A DNA stretch of 47,417 bases from an uncultured Prevotellaceae bacterium (GTDB taxonomy: Bacteria > Bacteroidota > Bacteroidia > Bacteroidales > Bacteroidaceae): NCBI GenBank assembly GCA_900318815.1, contig ONMA01000022.1:1-47417 (forward strand). The letters are read 5' to 3'. The translations under genes and the position numbers were made by a program. Positions 8,181 through 18,289 of the stretch are shown here, piece by piece. Position 1 is the stretch's first letter; each line of letters begins with the position of its first letter. The notes under the pieces were generated by a model. The model did not search any database, had not been told where the DNA came from, and saw nothing but the letters and a program-made list of their open reading frames with translations.

Positions 8181-9304
8181 CGGCCTATCCTTTCGTATGG
8201 AATGATGAGGGGCAGTTTGCCTATAAACCGGCTGTGGATGTCGGCGGTGAGATTGTCGTAGCTCTTGCCCTGCTCCTCTGGCAGCGCGGCGGCGAAGGCC
8301 TGGCGTGCGGCTATCCACCGCGTGAAGGTCGACTTCAAGGCATCCACACGCTCGGTGGTGAGACTGTCGGATGGTATGTAATCCTCCATCTCTGATTCTT
8401 TCAGGAAGTCGATGTCTTCCGGCACGGAACTGTCGACAATCCATTTCTCCCACTGGGCCGCTGTCACCGTCTTACCCTTCTGGCGGTAGAGTTTTCCCTT
8501 CAGGACGATGTCGCGCTCCAGTTCCAACTCGGCGCGGCGATTCATCGAAAGATTCTCATAATAGCTCTCAATCTCCATAGGCTTCATGCTGTACCACTCC
8601 TGACGGTACGACACATCCCTCCATAGGTTGAAGCGGGCTTCGTTCAGCTCGTCCCAGGCCTCATACTCTTCCTGTGCTGCGGCTTTCAGGTCCTCTGGCA
8701 CGGCATCGAGCCACTGGCGATAAGCCTCAATGGTGCGGTAGTACTCTATCGTAGCGCTTACATAGCACATCATGTTCATCTCGCCCTGGGTATCGGAGGA
8801 GAACTTCTCCATGACACGCAATATCTCATTGAGGGTAGAGTCTGGCGATAGCGAGGGCACTGCCACCCGGAAGGTGTCGAGGGCTACGCCCACGGCAATG
8901 GCCCATTGCAGCTTGTCCTTGGCGTTGCCGTTCCTGTAGACCACGTTGGCCATACGCATGAAGCGGTTGCCTAAACGCATGGCCGCAGAGTCGCGATGAT
9001 TGGCCAGATACTCGCTGGCGTATGCCGGACTTTCTTTCGCCCGCTCAAAATCGTTGTACTTGGCAGCCCACTCCTCCAGCGCATGAACCTCGGCAAGGCC
9101 CAGCAGGTCGCTGGCCGAGATGGGACTCTGTATCAGGGCATCCTCGATATAGGCAATGCTGTCCTCGCCCGTCAGCTCTTCAGGCACTACCAGCGTATCG
9201 CGAGGGTCGATAGCGATGTCGGCATAGCGTTTGGAACCTCCCCCACAGGCTGTCAGTAGCACGATGGCCGACACAATGGCTAATGTGGTCTTTCTCTTCA
9301 TCAT
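8177..9304 (-). CDS. lipoprotein of unknown function
   Basis: The 375-residue protein starts MMKRKTTLAIVSAIVLLTACGGG, a signal peptide with a lipobox (LTAC), so it should be lipid-anchored. The rest is mainly charged alpha-helix with many Tyr/Trp residues (IEYYRTIEAYRQWLDAVP, YEAWDELNEARFNLW) and no enzyme motif I can recognise. It resembles helical periplasmic proteins, but I do not assign a family. It is the first gene of a three-gene operon with cca (4-nt overlap) and the DUF1810 gene, behind a clear promoter at 9379-9410. The operon gives no functional clue beyond co-expression. Confidence 0.85.
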   Translation of the reverse strand: MMKRKTTLAIVSAIVLLTACGGGSKRYADIAIDPRDTLVVPEELTGEDSIAYIEDALIQSPISASDLLGLAEVHALEEWAAKYNDFERAKESPAYASEYLANHRDSAAMRLGNRFMRMANVVYRNGNAKDKLQWAIAVGVALDTFRVAVPSLSPDSTLNEILRVMEKFSSDTQGEMNMMCYVSATIEYYRTIEAYRQWLDAVPEDLKAAAQEEYEAWDELNEARFNLWRDVSYRQEWYSMKPMEIESYYENLSMNRRAELELERDIVLKGKLYRQKGKTVTAAQWEKWIVDSSVPEDIDFLKESEMEDYIPSDSLTTERVDALKSTFTRWIAARQAFAAALPEEQGKSYDNLTADIHSRFIGKLPLIIPYERIGR

Positions 9305-9378
9305 GGTTATGTTCTTTTTTGTTGTCTTAGCGTTAGACGTCTCTTCATGTCAGCAGGCCGCCCACCGCCACTCGGTCG

Positions 9379-9410
9379 CAAAGATAGAAAATTTACGAGA
9401 AAAACCCAAA
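9379..9410 (-). promoter_or_regulatory. Bacteroidetes promoter for lipoprotein-cca-DUF1810 operon
   Basis: On the minus strand TTTG (9410-9407), 20 nt, then TATCTTTG (9386-9379). The start codon at 9304 is about 70 nt downstream of the predicted start site. Confidence 0.75.
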
Positions 9411-9727
9411 TCAGTATCTCCCTATTTAGAATTATTTATCATTTCCCCCCCGCTTGTTCCTCTGTGGACTCCGTGCCTCTGTGGTGAAAATCGTCCCGAG
9501 TTATTTTTGCATTATTACTAAAACTGTCTTTTACTATACTAGGATTTTTTCAAAATAGGGTGACAGGGTGACAGAATGCCGATAAACAGGGCGTTTGCAC
9601 CCTTTTTAAAGGGTGACAAGGGTGACAGAAGGGTGACAGGAATCACGCCTGTCTGCGCTTAAATTCTCTCGAGAATTGAGCCGCATTCGGCTTACTTCCT
9701 TTGTTAGCCTGTCATCCTTCTTCGATG
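9411..9727. other. intergenic region with dispersed repeats, no gene seen
   Basis: The stretch holds a CTCTGTGGACTCCGTG-type dispersed repeat (about 9458-9490). It also has five copies of GGGTGACA, in two clusters between about 9555 and 9640. No open frame is convincing on either strand. Confidence 0.5.
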
Positions 9728-10129
9728 AAAGTTACTATTTTTTTATCAATAATTGTACCTTTATTAGTATAATTTCATTTGAGCTTTTTCTTTTTCTGTC
9801 ACCCTGTTCGAGGTAAGAAATAATAGAGTATAGCCTGTTACTCATAGATTTTGGGGGATGCCTCTGAAGATGTAAAGGATTGTTTTTCGGAGTAGAAGAG
9901 ATATCATCTCACAAAGCAAAACAAGTTGTTTTACTATCGCAAAGATAGCTTTTGCAAAGGCAAAAGACGGCATTTTGAAAAGCAAAACAACTTGTTTTGC
10001 TATGAGTGATAGTAGTGACAGATACAAAATAAGTGTCACTCCAGATAACCATCTGACAACAAATAGGTTATCACCAAAAGTGACAGATATATAAAAAAAT
10101 GGTCAACAAATTTTCAATTGAAAGTCGAC
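9728..10129. repeat. ~390-bp direct repeat, copy A
   Basis: The segment from AATTGTACC through CACCCTGTTCGAGGTAAGAA to GGTCAACAAATTTTCAATTG is nearly identical to 11644-12039. It contains nested hairpins (AGCAAAACAACTTGTTTTGCT-type palindromes). A 65-codon frame in each copy follows the low-complexity sequence and is not convincing as a gene. Copies A and B bracket the rhuM remnants and the intact rhuM beside the CRISPR array. Confidence 0.85.
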
Positions 10130-10400
10130 CGCCTGATGTAGTATGTGCAAATTTTGCACATACTGCATCTTCTTTCAGTTCCCCTAAAGCAATGAAGTTG
10201 CCGAGATTTACTCAGTAACTGAATCCTTGAAGAGTTTCCCCCCTTGCAAAGATGTTTTTCAAATCGTTGAACTGTTTCCATTTTGGAAATAGTTGCTTCT
10301 TCCTTAAGCTCACCTATCCCAAACACATTTGCCAGATGATTGCTGATGGCAGGCATTCCCACATCGATTGTCGCCATCGCTTCCTGCGTACGCCAATAGC
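10114..10400 (-). pseudogene. remnants of two rhuM genes
   Basis: From about 10400 the minus strand reads WRTQEAMATIDVGMPAISNH and on to GELKEEATISKMETVQ. This matches [21 protein letters not shown] and [14 protein letters not shown] of the intact cas-operon RhuM. A stop codon lies just upstream and the match ends after METVQ. Further down (about 10200-10130), in another frame, GELKEDAVCAKFAHTTSGG matches the GELEKDVVVAKFATTTQHG part of the second intact RhuM. Two different rhuM genes thus left fragments here, joined end to end against direct-repeat copy A. Neither fragment can encode a full protein. Confidence 0.75.
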
Positions 10401-10425
10401 CTCTTCAGCATTCTGACACCCAGTC

Positions 10426-10475
10426 ACCCTTTTCGAGATAAAAGTAATTGGGGTAGCCTGTTACTCATAAAAAAA
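10426..10475. repeat. partial, degenerate third copy of the direct repeat
   Basis: AGTCACCCTTTTCGAGATAA through GTAGCCTGTTACTCATAAA resembles the CACCCTGTTCGAGGTAAGAA to TAGCCTGTTACTCATA portion of copies A and B. It lies between the rhuM remnants and the intact rhuM. Confidence 0.6.
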
Positions 10476-10517
10476 CACGACCTGTTGCTCAAAAACGGAG
10501 TTTCAACCGCAGTGGCT

Positions 10518-11570
10518 TCATGGTTTCTTCTTGCCTCTCTTATCCGTCAGTTTCCTCTGTTCCCTCTCAAACTGCTCAATGAAGTGAATCTCCACGGGAG
10601 TCAATTCATTCTTCGTTCGCTCCTTGAACTTATCGTATTCCGCATCGGCCTTGGCTTTGGCCAGCTGTGCAGAAATCTTGCCTGCATGAGTCAGAATGTC
10701 CTTTCGCGAGATTCGCAGGAAGTCATCGAGAATGGCTATCCAGTCCTTCATATACATAGGCCGATGCTCCTCTGCCTGCAACTCTGCGAAGTCGAGATAT
10801 AGACTAACAATACGGTTCAACGTCGATATTTCCTCTTGCGACAGATAGTTCTTTGCAATCTCCGCATCCGTTTTCTTCGGCAAGGCACCCGTCCAGGTAG
10901 TCAATCCCATGAAGTCCTTCTGTGCATCAGCCCGTTCATAGATAATCTCTGCCGCCGTATGACCATGCACAGAATAGTGCATTTTATTCAGCACCGTCTT
11001 GAAGAACTCCTGCGTCATTTCCACTCGCGGATCATAGTCGATGCTGAGGGCATAGATTTCCAGCACTTTCCTGTAAAACACCTTCTCCGACGAGCGGATA
11101 TCACGGATGCGGGCCAACAGTTCATCAAAATAGTTGCCGCCACCTGCCCGTTTCAGCAGGTCATCGTTCAAGGCAAAACCTTTCACAATATATTCCTTCA
11201 GCACCCGTGTCGCCCATTGGCGGAACTGAACGCCACGGTATGAATGGACGCGATATCCCACGCTGATAATCATGTCGAGGTTGTAGTAATCAACTTCATG
11301 TGTCTGCGTTTTTCCTTCAATTGCGCCATGCTGAGTGGTAGTTGCAAATTTTGCAACAACCACATCCTTCTCCAGTTCTCCCTCCTCAAACACATTCTTA
11401 ATGTGTCTGGAGATGGTCGATTTGTTCCGTTGAAACAATTCCGCCATCTGGTCAAGGCTGAGCCACACCGTCTCGTCTTGCAGTCTCACCTCAATACGCG
11501 ACTCCCCATCTGGAGTCTGGTATAATAGTATTTGTCCTTTATCTTCTGTCATATTCATATCGCGTTTCAA
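10518..11570 (-). CDS. RhuM family protein (second copy, beside array trailer)
   Basis: The protein has 350 residues. Its N-terminal region (about 30-75) is winged-helix-like (LDQMAELFQRNKSTISRHIK, then NVFEEGELEKDVVVAKFAT). After this come the family blocks VGYRVHSYRGVQFRQWATRV, RSSEKVFYRKVLEIYALSIDY, NKMHYSVHGHTAAEIIYERA and MGLTTW. RhuM proteins are named after a Salmonella virulence-associated gene. Their biochemical role is not established, and they are often found beside restriction-modification genes. This copy is clearly divergent from the one inside the cas operon. It lies between direct-repeat copies A and B and reads away from the array. A possible -7 box (TAATTTTG) lies at 11650-11643. 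Basic C-terminus (REQRKLTDKRGKKKP). Confidence 0.88.
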   Translation of the reverse strand: MKRDMNMTEDKGQILLYQTPDGESRIEVRLQDETVWLSLDQMAELFQRNKSTISRHIKNVFEEGELEKDVVVAKFATTTQHGAIEGKTQTHEVDYYNLDMIISVGYRVHSYRGVQFRQWATRVLKEYIVKGFALNDDLLKRAGGGNYFDELLARIRDIRSSEKVFYRKVLEIYALSIDYDPRVEMTQEFFKTVLNKMHYSVHGHTAAEIIYERADAQKDFMGLTTWTGALPKKTDAEIAKNYLSQEEISTLNRIVSLYLDFAELQAEEHRPMYMKDWIAILDDFLRISRKDILTHAGKISAQLAKAKADAEYDKFKERTKNELTPVEIHFIEQFEREQRKLTDKRGKKKP

Positions 11571-11643
11571 AGTTAATCAATTATATTTCACGTCAGCTAT
11601 CAGACTTCATACATCCGACATCTTTCAACCATATTTCGTTTGC

Positions 11644-12039
11644 AAAATTACTATTTTTTTTCAATAATTGTACCATTTTTGGTATAATTTCATTTGAGCT
11701 TTTTCTGCCACCCTGTTCGAGGTAAGAAGTAATAGAGCATAGCCTGTTACTCATAAATTTTGGGGGATGCCTCTGAAGATGTAAAGGATTGGTTTTCGGA
11801 GTAGAAGAGATATTATCTCACAATGCAAAATAAGTTGTTTTACTATCGCAAAGATAGCTTTTGCAAAGGCAAAAGACGGCATCTTGGAAAGCAAAACAAC
11901 TTGTTTTGCTATGAGTGATAGTAGTGACAGATACAAAAAAAGTGTCACTCCAGATAACCATCTGACAACAAATAGGTTATCACCAAAAGTGACAGATATA
12001 TAAAAAAATGGTCAACAAATTTTCAATTGACAGTCGGCC
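11644..12039. repeat. ~390-bp direct repeat, copy B
   Basis: This is a near-identical copy of 9728-10129 in the same orientation. It ends about 55 bp before the degenerate last CRISPR repeat. Small differences (for example GTACCATTTTTGG against GTACCTTTATTAG) show that the copies have diverged slightly. Confidence 0.85.
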
Positions 12040-12063
12040 ACTTTGCGATCACAGGTGTTTTCA

Positions 12064-13972
<1,909 letters not shown>

Positions 13973-14129
13973 CGTATATGTTTTTATCTACTGAACATCA
14001 GGGCTGTACAAGGCTGATTTTGCGAACCTATTGCGAAAAGGTTGTCGCAACCCTACTAAATCATCATAACAGCCTGAATGCCAGAAACTGCGAACGTGCT
14101 GAGGAATGTGTATCACCATACGTTCGCAT
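13973..14129 (-). promoter_or_regulatory. CRISPR leader between cas2 and the array
   Basis: This 157-bp gap lies at the leader end of the array. It holds two inverted repeats: TTGCG/CGCAA with inner ACCT/AGGT at about 14021-14050, and a 9-bp perfect pair TGCGAACGT/ACGTTCGCA at 14089-14128, directly after the cas2 stop. The second could end the cas transcript or start the leader; the first could guide spacer integration. I found no consensus -7 box. Confidence 0.65.
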
Positions 14130-14420
14130 TCAGAGGATAATGGTATCGTTGACATCGAATGATGTTATTCTTCCCAATGTCTCAATGCTGTGGTTTTTGT
14201 TCTTGTTCAGATGATAGAACCGAATGCTGTCAAGTTTGTCATCCATGACGGTATGCAGTTCATTCTTCAATACAGTGTATTGAGCTTCTGTCACCTCACA
14301 CTCAAATACGGAGTTCTGTACCCGCAGCCCATAGTCTTTGCAGATACGGGCAACTTGCCGAAGACGCTTCTGTCCTTTCTCGCTGATAGTATCAACGTCG
14401 TATGTCACTAATATATACAT
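14130..14420 (-). CDS. cas2: CRISPR-associated endoribonuclease/integrase subunit Cas2
   Basis: The 96-residue protein begins MYILVTYDVDT, the conserved first strand with its catalytic-position aspartate. SVFECEVTEAQY and DSIRFYHLNKN follow, the standard ferredoxin-like Cas2 fold. Cas2 dimerises between two Cas1 dimers to form the complex that inserts new spacers at the leader end. The gene starts 3 nt after the cas1 stop and is the last cas gene before the leader. Confidence 0.97.
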   Translation of the reverse strand: MYILVTYDVDTISEKGQKRLRQVARICKDYGLRVQNSVFECEVTEAQYTVLKNELHTVMDDKLDSIRFYHLNKNKNHSIETLGRITSFDVNDTIIL

Positions 14421-14423
14421 AGG

Positions 14424-15446
14424 CTATTTTATTAGAAATACAGGATAGTCGTCAATATCGCCTCTAACATACCTTGCCAGCAGCATTGCCTGGGCATGGG
14501 GGATAAGCCCGACGGGAATCTTTTCGTTTAGATAGGGGTGTACTAATGTCTCCTTCTTACGGTTCTGCCACGCAGTGAGGAATGTCCGCCTGCCGTTGTC
14601 GGTCATGGTCACACCTTGTTCTCCTTGATAAAGAAAGTCGTTAGGAGTAATCTGCCTGCGATTGATGAGCGAGAGCACAAAACGGTCGCCGAGATATGCC
14701 CGCAGCTCTTCTGTCATGTCAAGGGCCAAAGAGGTGCGGCCCGGGCGCAGCGTATGGAGAAAACCTACGTATGAATCAAGCCCCACTGCTTCCAATGCTG
14801 CCGCCACGTCGTTGGCAATGAGCGTATAAGCCAGTGAGAGCATGGCATTGACGGCATCCTTCGGAGGGCGGCGATTGCGCCCGTTAAATGGAAAAACGTC
14901 ACGCTGTTGCGTCATTAACAGTGGAAACACCTCAAAATATCTGTTAGCCGCCATTCCCTCCACCCCCATTAGCGACGGTCTGTCGGTCGTGAGGAAGACA
15001 TCCCGCTTGAAGATGTCCAGACTCTTTGCTGCATCCTCAATGATGGCATTCTCTCCGTAGTCTCTCACGTATCGGCGCAGAATATTGCGATAGTTCTGTA
15101 TCTTGCCGCCAATCATCACCTGCGACACGTGCAGTGCCCAGTCTTCTTGTTCCGATAGTTTATACTGCGTCTTTCTGAGCAGCACATTGCCGCGTGTCTG
15201 CCCCTGTATGCGACTGACAAATCGGCCGTTGGGCGAAAGGAAAGTGAGTGCCACGTTATTGTCGGTGCATAGCTTCATCAGTCCCGGACTCGCCCCCATG
15301 TAACCGAAAGTGACGATACCTTCTATATTAATAATAGGTATGCGAAACACCTCCTGTTGTTTTACCGAGACCACCACGTTCATCCCATCCTTGCTTAGAT
15401 ACGATTCCGGGGTGGTGATGTATAGCGTGTTAAGCAGTTTCCTCAT
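14424..15446 (-). CDS. cas1: CRISPR-associated integrase Cas1 (type I-C)
   Basis: The protein has 340 residues. The N-terminal beta domain reads MRKLLNTLYITTPESYLSKD, with EGIVTFGYMGASPGLMKLC. The helical catalytic domain carries the metal-binding E in GVEGMAANRYFEVF, H in FLHTLRPGRTSLALDMTEEL, and the following D/E residues. Cas1 joins prespacer DNA to the first repeat. Its start overlaps the end of cas4 by 17 nt in another frame, so the two are translationally coupled, as is usual for Cas4-Cas1 pairs that select spacers by PAM. Confidence 0.97.
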   Translation of the reverse strand: MRKLLNTLYITTPESYLSKDGMNVVVSVKQQEVFRIPIINIEGIVTFGYMGASPGLMKLCTDNNVALTFLSPNGRFVSRIQGQTRGNVLLRKTQYKLSEQEDWALHVSQVMIGGKIQNYRNILRRYVRDYGENAIIEDAAKSLDIFKRDVFLTTDRPSLMGVEGMAANRYFEVFPLLMTQQRDVFPFNGRNRRPPKDAVNAMLSLAYTLIANDVAAALEAVGLDSYVGFLHTLRPGRTSLALDMTEELRAYLGDRFVLSLINRRQITPNDFLYQGEQGVTMTDNGRRTFLTAWQNRKKETLVHPYLNEKIPVGLIPHAQAMLLARYVRGDIDDYPVFLIK

Positions 15447-16104
15447 ACAGATATTTGTTTAGATAATACGATGCCTTGGTACATCCTGCAATTTGAGGCA
15501 TGCAGATGTCTTTCAGCGAACATTTGTCGCAAAACTTCCCTGCTGTGACAGGAGGCAGCTGGCCCGACTGGAATATCTTGTGCATCTTCTCGGCACATTC
15601 CCTGACGATGTTACGCAGTTCGTTGCTGATTTCCACTTCGATTCTCTGTCTTATTTCGGCATAGAAGAATGCTCCGCAGGGGATGGCGATGCCATATTGC
15701 TCTTCTAAGCACATTGCCTGTGCTGCCAGCTGCACCTCGTCCACTTCATTGCGTTTCGGCCGTCCGTGCTTGTACTCCACAGGGTATGGCAGCCACTGCC
15801 CCGGATACTTAGGATGTCTGATGCTGTTGCTTTCATCGTCCGTGGGGTGCAGTTCCACCACATCGGTCACTCCATATAGACCCAACTGACGTGACGCAAC
15901 GCTTACAGAGCGCAAGGAGATGAAATCGCCACACTTCTGCCTGTAGAACGGATCATCCACCCGCCTGTGCAGGATGTGTCCTTCCGCAGTCAGCCGGTTG
16001 TCGTCCCATTGCTGCTCGATGTGAATCAGCGCCCATTGCCGGGGACAGAACCTGAAGTGCTGAATCCCCGACAACATGAGCATATCGTCATCGCTGTACG
16101 TCAT
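15430..16104 (-). CDS. cas4: CRISPR-associated exonuclease Cas4
   Basis: The 224-residue protein has the RecB-like nuclease motifs GVTDVVE and PYPVEYKHGRPKRNEVDEVQ, followed by LAAQAMCLEE. An iron-sulphur cluster is formed by C20 (FRFCPRQWAL) and the C-terminal cysteines in FCDKCSLKDICMPQ. Cas4 trims prespacers and helps select those with the correct PAM. It follows the rhuM gene by 16 nt and overlaps cas1. In ordinary type I-C operons cas4 would directly follow cas7. Confidence 0.96.
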   Translation of the reverse strand: MTYSDDDMLMLSGIQHFRFCPRQWALIHIEQQWDDNRLTAEGHILHRRVDDPFYRQKCGDFISLRSVSVASRQLGLYGVTDVVELHPTDDESNSIRHPKYPGQWLPYPVEYKHGRPKRNEVDEVQLAAQAMCLEEQYGIAIPCGAFFYAEIRQRIEVEISNELRNIVRECAEKMHKIFQSGQLPPVTAGKFCDKCSLKDICMPQIAGCTKASYYLNKYLYEETA

Positions 16105-16120
16105 ACGTTATTCTGTTTTG

Positions 16121-17137
16121 TCATTCCTCTTCAAACGGCAATGTTCCAAGATATTTATCGAAGTCGCTCTGGAACAGGCGGTCTTGCACGATGCGGTATT
16201 TCTCAAACTCCGTCTCGGCGTGCAGCACCGCCTCCTCATGGCTCACGCTACCAGCATTGTCAAGCAACGGACGCTCGTCACTACTCAAGTAGGCATCAAT
16301 ACGCTTGGCCCAGTCCTCCATCGTCATCGGTATATGACGCTTGGCGCGGCTCTCGGCAAATTCGAGCACCGCCGTCACGATGCGCCCCATATCCTCCAGT
16401 TCCATCTGTTTCAGGTAGTTCTTGGCAATCGAGACATCGGTCTTCACGATTTTACCGTCAGGAGCATTCTCCCAGGTAGTCAGCCCCATGTGTTCCTTTT
16501 CCGCATCAGCCCTCTCCACTATCAGTTCTGCTGCCGTGCGCCCATGAACCGCATAGTGCATCTTGTTCTGAATCCGCTTAAAGAAGAGTCTTGTAGTCGG
16601 AGCATCCTTATTATAATCCATGCTCGTTGCATAGATGTCCGTCAGTTTCTGGTAGAACCGCCGCTCAGAGAGACGTATCTCACGAATCTCTGCTAACAGG
16701 TGTTCGAAATAGTCTTCGCCCAAGAAAGTTCCGTTCTCCATGCGCTTACGATCAAGCACATAGCCACGTATGGCATACTGTCGTAAAACGCTCGTCGCCC
16801 ATTGCCGGAACTGGGTAGCACGAATGCTGTTCACGCGGTAGCCAACGGCAATGATAGCATCAAGACTATAGAACTGCGTCTGATAACGTTTCCCGTCAGA
16901 GGCAGTTATTTCCATTTTGGAAACAACTGAATCATCCTTCAGTTCGCCCGACTCAAAAATATTCTTCAAATGCTTGCTGATGGCGGGGATGTTGACATCG
17001 AACAACGTGGCCATGGCTTTTTGCGTAGCCCAGATGTTCTCGTCTTTATAGTACACTTCTACCCCCTGTCCTTTCGCTTCTGCCTGGAATATCAGGAACT
17101 CCGCTGTACTGTTTCTTATCTCATGCCGTTTTGTCAT
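16121..17137 (-). CDS. RhuM family protein embedded in the cas operon
   Basis: The protein has 338 residues. Its winged-helix-like N-terminus is [20 protein letters not shown] then [19 protein letters not shown]. Then come [61 protein letters not shown] and [10 protein letters not shown], all RhuM-family blocks. The ATG overlaps the last 17 nt of cas7 in another frame, and the stop is 16 nt before cas4. It therefore appears to be translated from the cas messenger. It sits at the junction between the interference genes and the adaptation genes. The canonical type I-C set has no gene here. Function is unknown: it could be a regulator, a toxin-like guard, an accessory nuclease factor or a passenger. 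A diverged paralogue lies at 10518-11570. Confidence 0.9.
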   Translation of the reverse strand: MTKRHEIRNSTAEFLIFQAEAKGQGVEVYYKDENIWATQKAMATLFDVNIPAISKHLKNIFESGELKDDSVVSKMEITASDGKRYQTQFYSLDAIIAVGYRVNSIRATQFRQWATSVLRQYAIRGYVLDRKRMENGTFLGEDYFEHLLAEIREIRLSERRFYQKLTDIYATSMDYNKDAPTTRLFFKRIQNKMHYAVHGRTAAELIVERADAEKEHMGLTTWENAPDGKIVKTDVSIAKNYLKQMELEDMGRIVTAVLEFAESRAKRHIPMTMEDWAKRIDAYLSSDERPLLDNAGSVSHEEAVLHAETEFEKYRIVQDRLFQSDFDKYLGTLPFEEE

Positions 17138-18278
17138 CTTCTTTTTTTGTTAAAACCTCTATACCATCAAGCAAACTTGCTTTCTCGTCAATAATCACTC
17201 CTGTAGGTAACTTTGTCTTGTCTATAGTTATGGTGTAGTCGCTGAAAGTACGAGGAACCTTTTTGTTTGGTTTGATGCCCACAAGTTCAAACAGTTTGTT
17301 TGCTGGCGCAATGCCAAGCGGGGAGTCGTGTTCGAAAACTATCAAAGCCCTTGCACTCATCAGTCCACGTGCCGCAGAGCGGTCATGGTCAAACATATTT
17401 TTTAATGCTATCCAAAACATATCCAAATCTTCTTGTGAGAAACCCGTCTGCTTTGCGAGGTTAGCAGATACAAAACCGTGGCAGACGTATAAACCGTATG
17501 GGACAGTAGCCTTACGGCCCATCGTGTGATTATCACCACCTTGGTTCTTTGCCTCTTGTTCTGTTGCGACTGCTACTCGTGTTATAGAGTGTTCTGAAGT
17601 TACGATGGGGTCTTCCGAGCGTGCAAATGTCAACTGAATAGGTCCTCTGACTTGACCACAATTAGGAGCTGATTTTAGGGACATAACAGCTCCGAAAGCC
17701 CTTACGTCATAATAGTTTTGGCACATCCACGCACGGCCTCCTTCTTTTTCTTCTTCCGTCGGTTTTCTTGGCTTGGCCTTCTTTAATACACTGTTAATAA
17801 AGTCTTTTACTTGTTTGTTCAGTTCTGCTTCTTTTAACCAATCTGTAACATTTTTTTTATCAGCATCGGCCTCGACGGTTAGGTAACAGTTACCTTCTTC
17901 ATTTTCGTTTAGCGTTAGTCCTTCACATAAAGATGTTTCCTTTAAGATGTTAATTATTTCACTTTCTCTTATTTCCTCTGTGGCTTTTTCTCCCAATTTG
18001 TATCCCAAAGCATTGAAAGCCTTTTCATGACTCTTTCCTAATACGGCTTTCTCTCTGATGTAAATTTCATACCCCTTAGGATATATATCTTTCTCTACCT
18101 CTGCAACCATCTGGACATAGTTGCGTACTTTACGTTTGAGGCACACGTCTGTAACAAGCCCCTTACCAGTCTCGGCGTCAATACGAGGCAAATTCCCTGC
18201 ATCGGGGTCACCATTGGGGTTACCGTCCTGTACATCAAAGATGTAAACGAAATCAATTCTTTTCTTTAATTCTGACAT
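17121..18278 (-). CDS. cas7: type I-C Cascade backbone protein Cas7 (Csd2)
   Basis: The 385-residue protein begins [20 protein letters not shown] followed by [14 protein letters not shown], the signature of Csd2-type Cas7. HSITRVAV and the [16 protein letters not shown] region also match the family. Several copies coat the crRNA spacer in the Cascade complex. It seems long for this family, with a charged segment in the middle ([33 protein letters not shown]). It follows cas8c by 11 nt, and its end overlaps the rhuM start. Confidence 0.96.
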   Translation of the reverse strand: MSELKKRIDFVYIFDVQDGNPNGDPDAGNLPRIDAETGKGLVTDVCLKRKVRNYVQMVAEVEKDIYPKGYEIYIREKAVLGKSHEKAFNALGYKLGEKATEEIRESEIINILKETSLCEGLTLNENEEGNCYLTVEADADKKNVTDWLKEAELNKQVKDFINSVLKKAKPRKPTEEEKEGGRAWMCQNYYDVRAFGAVMSLKSAPNCGQVRGPIQLTFARSEDPIVTSEHSITRVAVATEQEAKNQGGDNHTMGRKATVPYGLYVCHGFVSANLAKQTGFSQEDLDMFWIALKNMFDHDRSAARGLMSARALIVFEHDSPLGIAPANKLFELVGIKPNKKVPRTFSDYTITIDKTKLPTGVIIDEKASLLDGIEVLTKKEDDKTA

Positions 18279-18289
18279 AGTTGTATAAT

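Noticed and set aside
8181-8453. Longer cca start
   Set aside because: This extension is the lipoprotein gene read in another frame; ATG at 8180 matches the family N-terminus.
9842-10039. 65-codon minus-strand frame, with a near-identical one at 11751-11948
   Set aside because: Both lie within the direct repeat and follow its AAGCAAAACA-rich palindromes. The predicted protein is low-complexity Leu/Ile/Phe with no ribosome-binding or promoter context, so the frames are by-products of the repeat.
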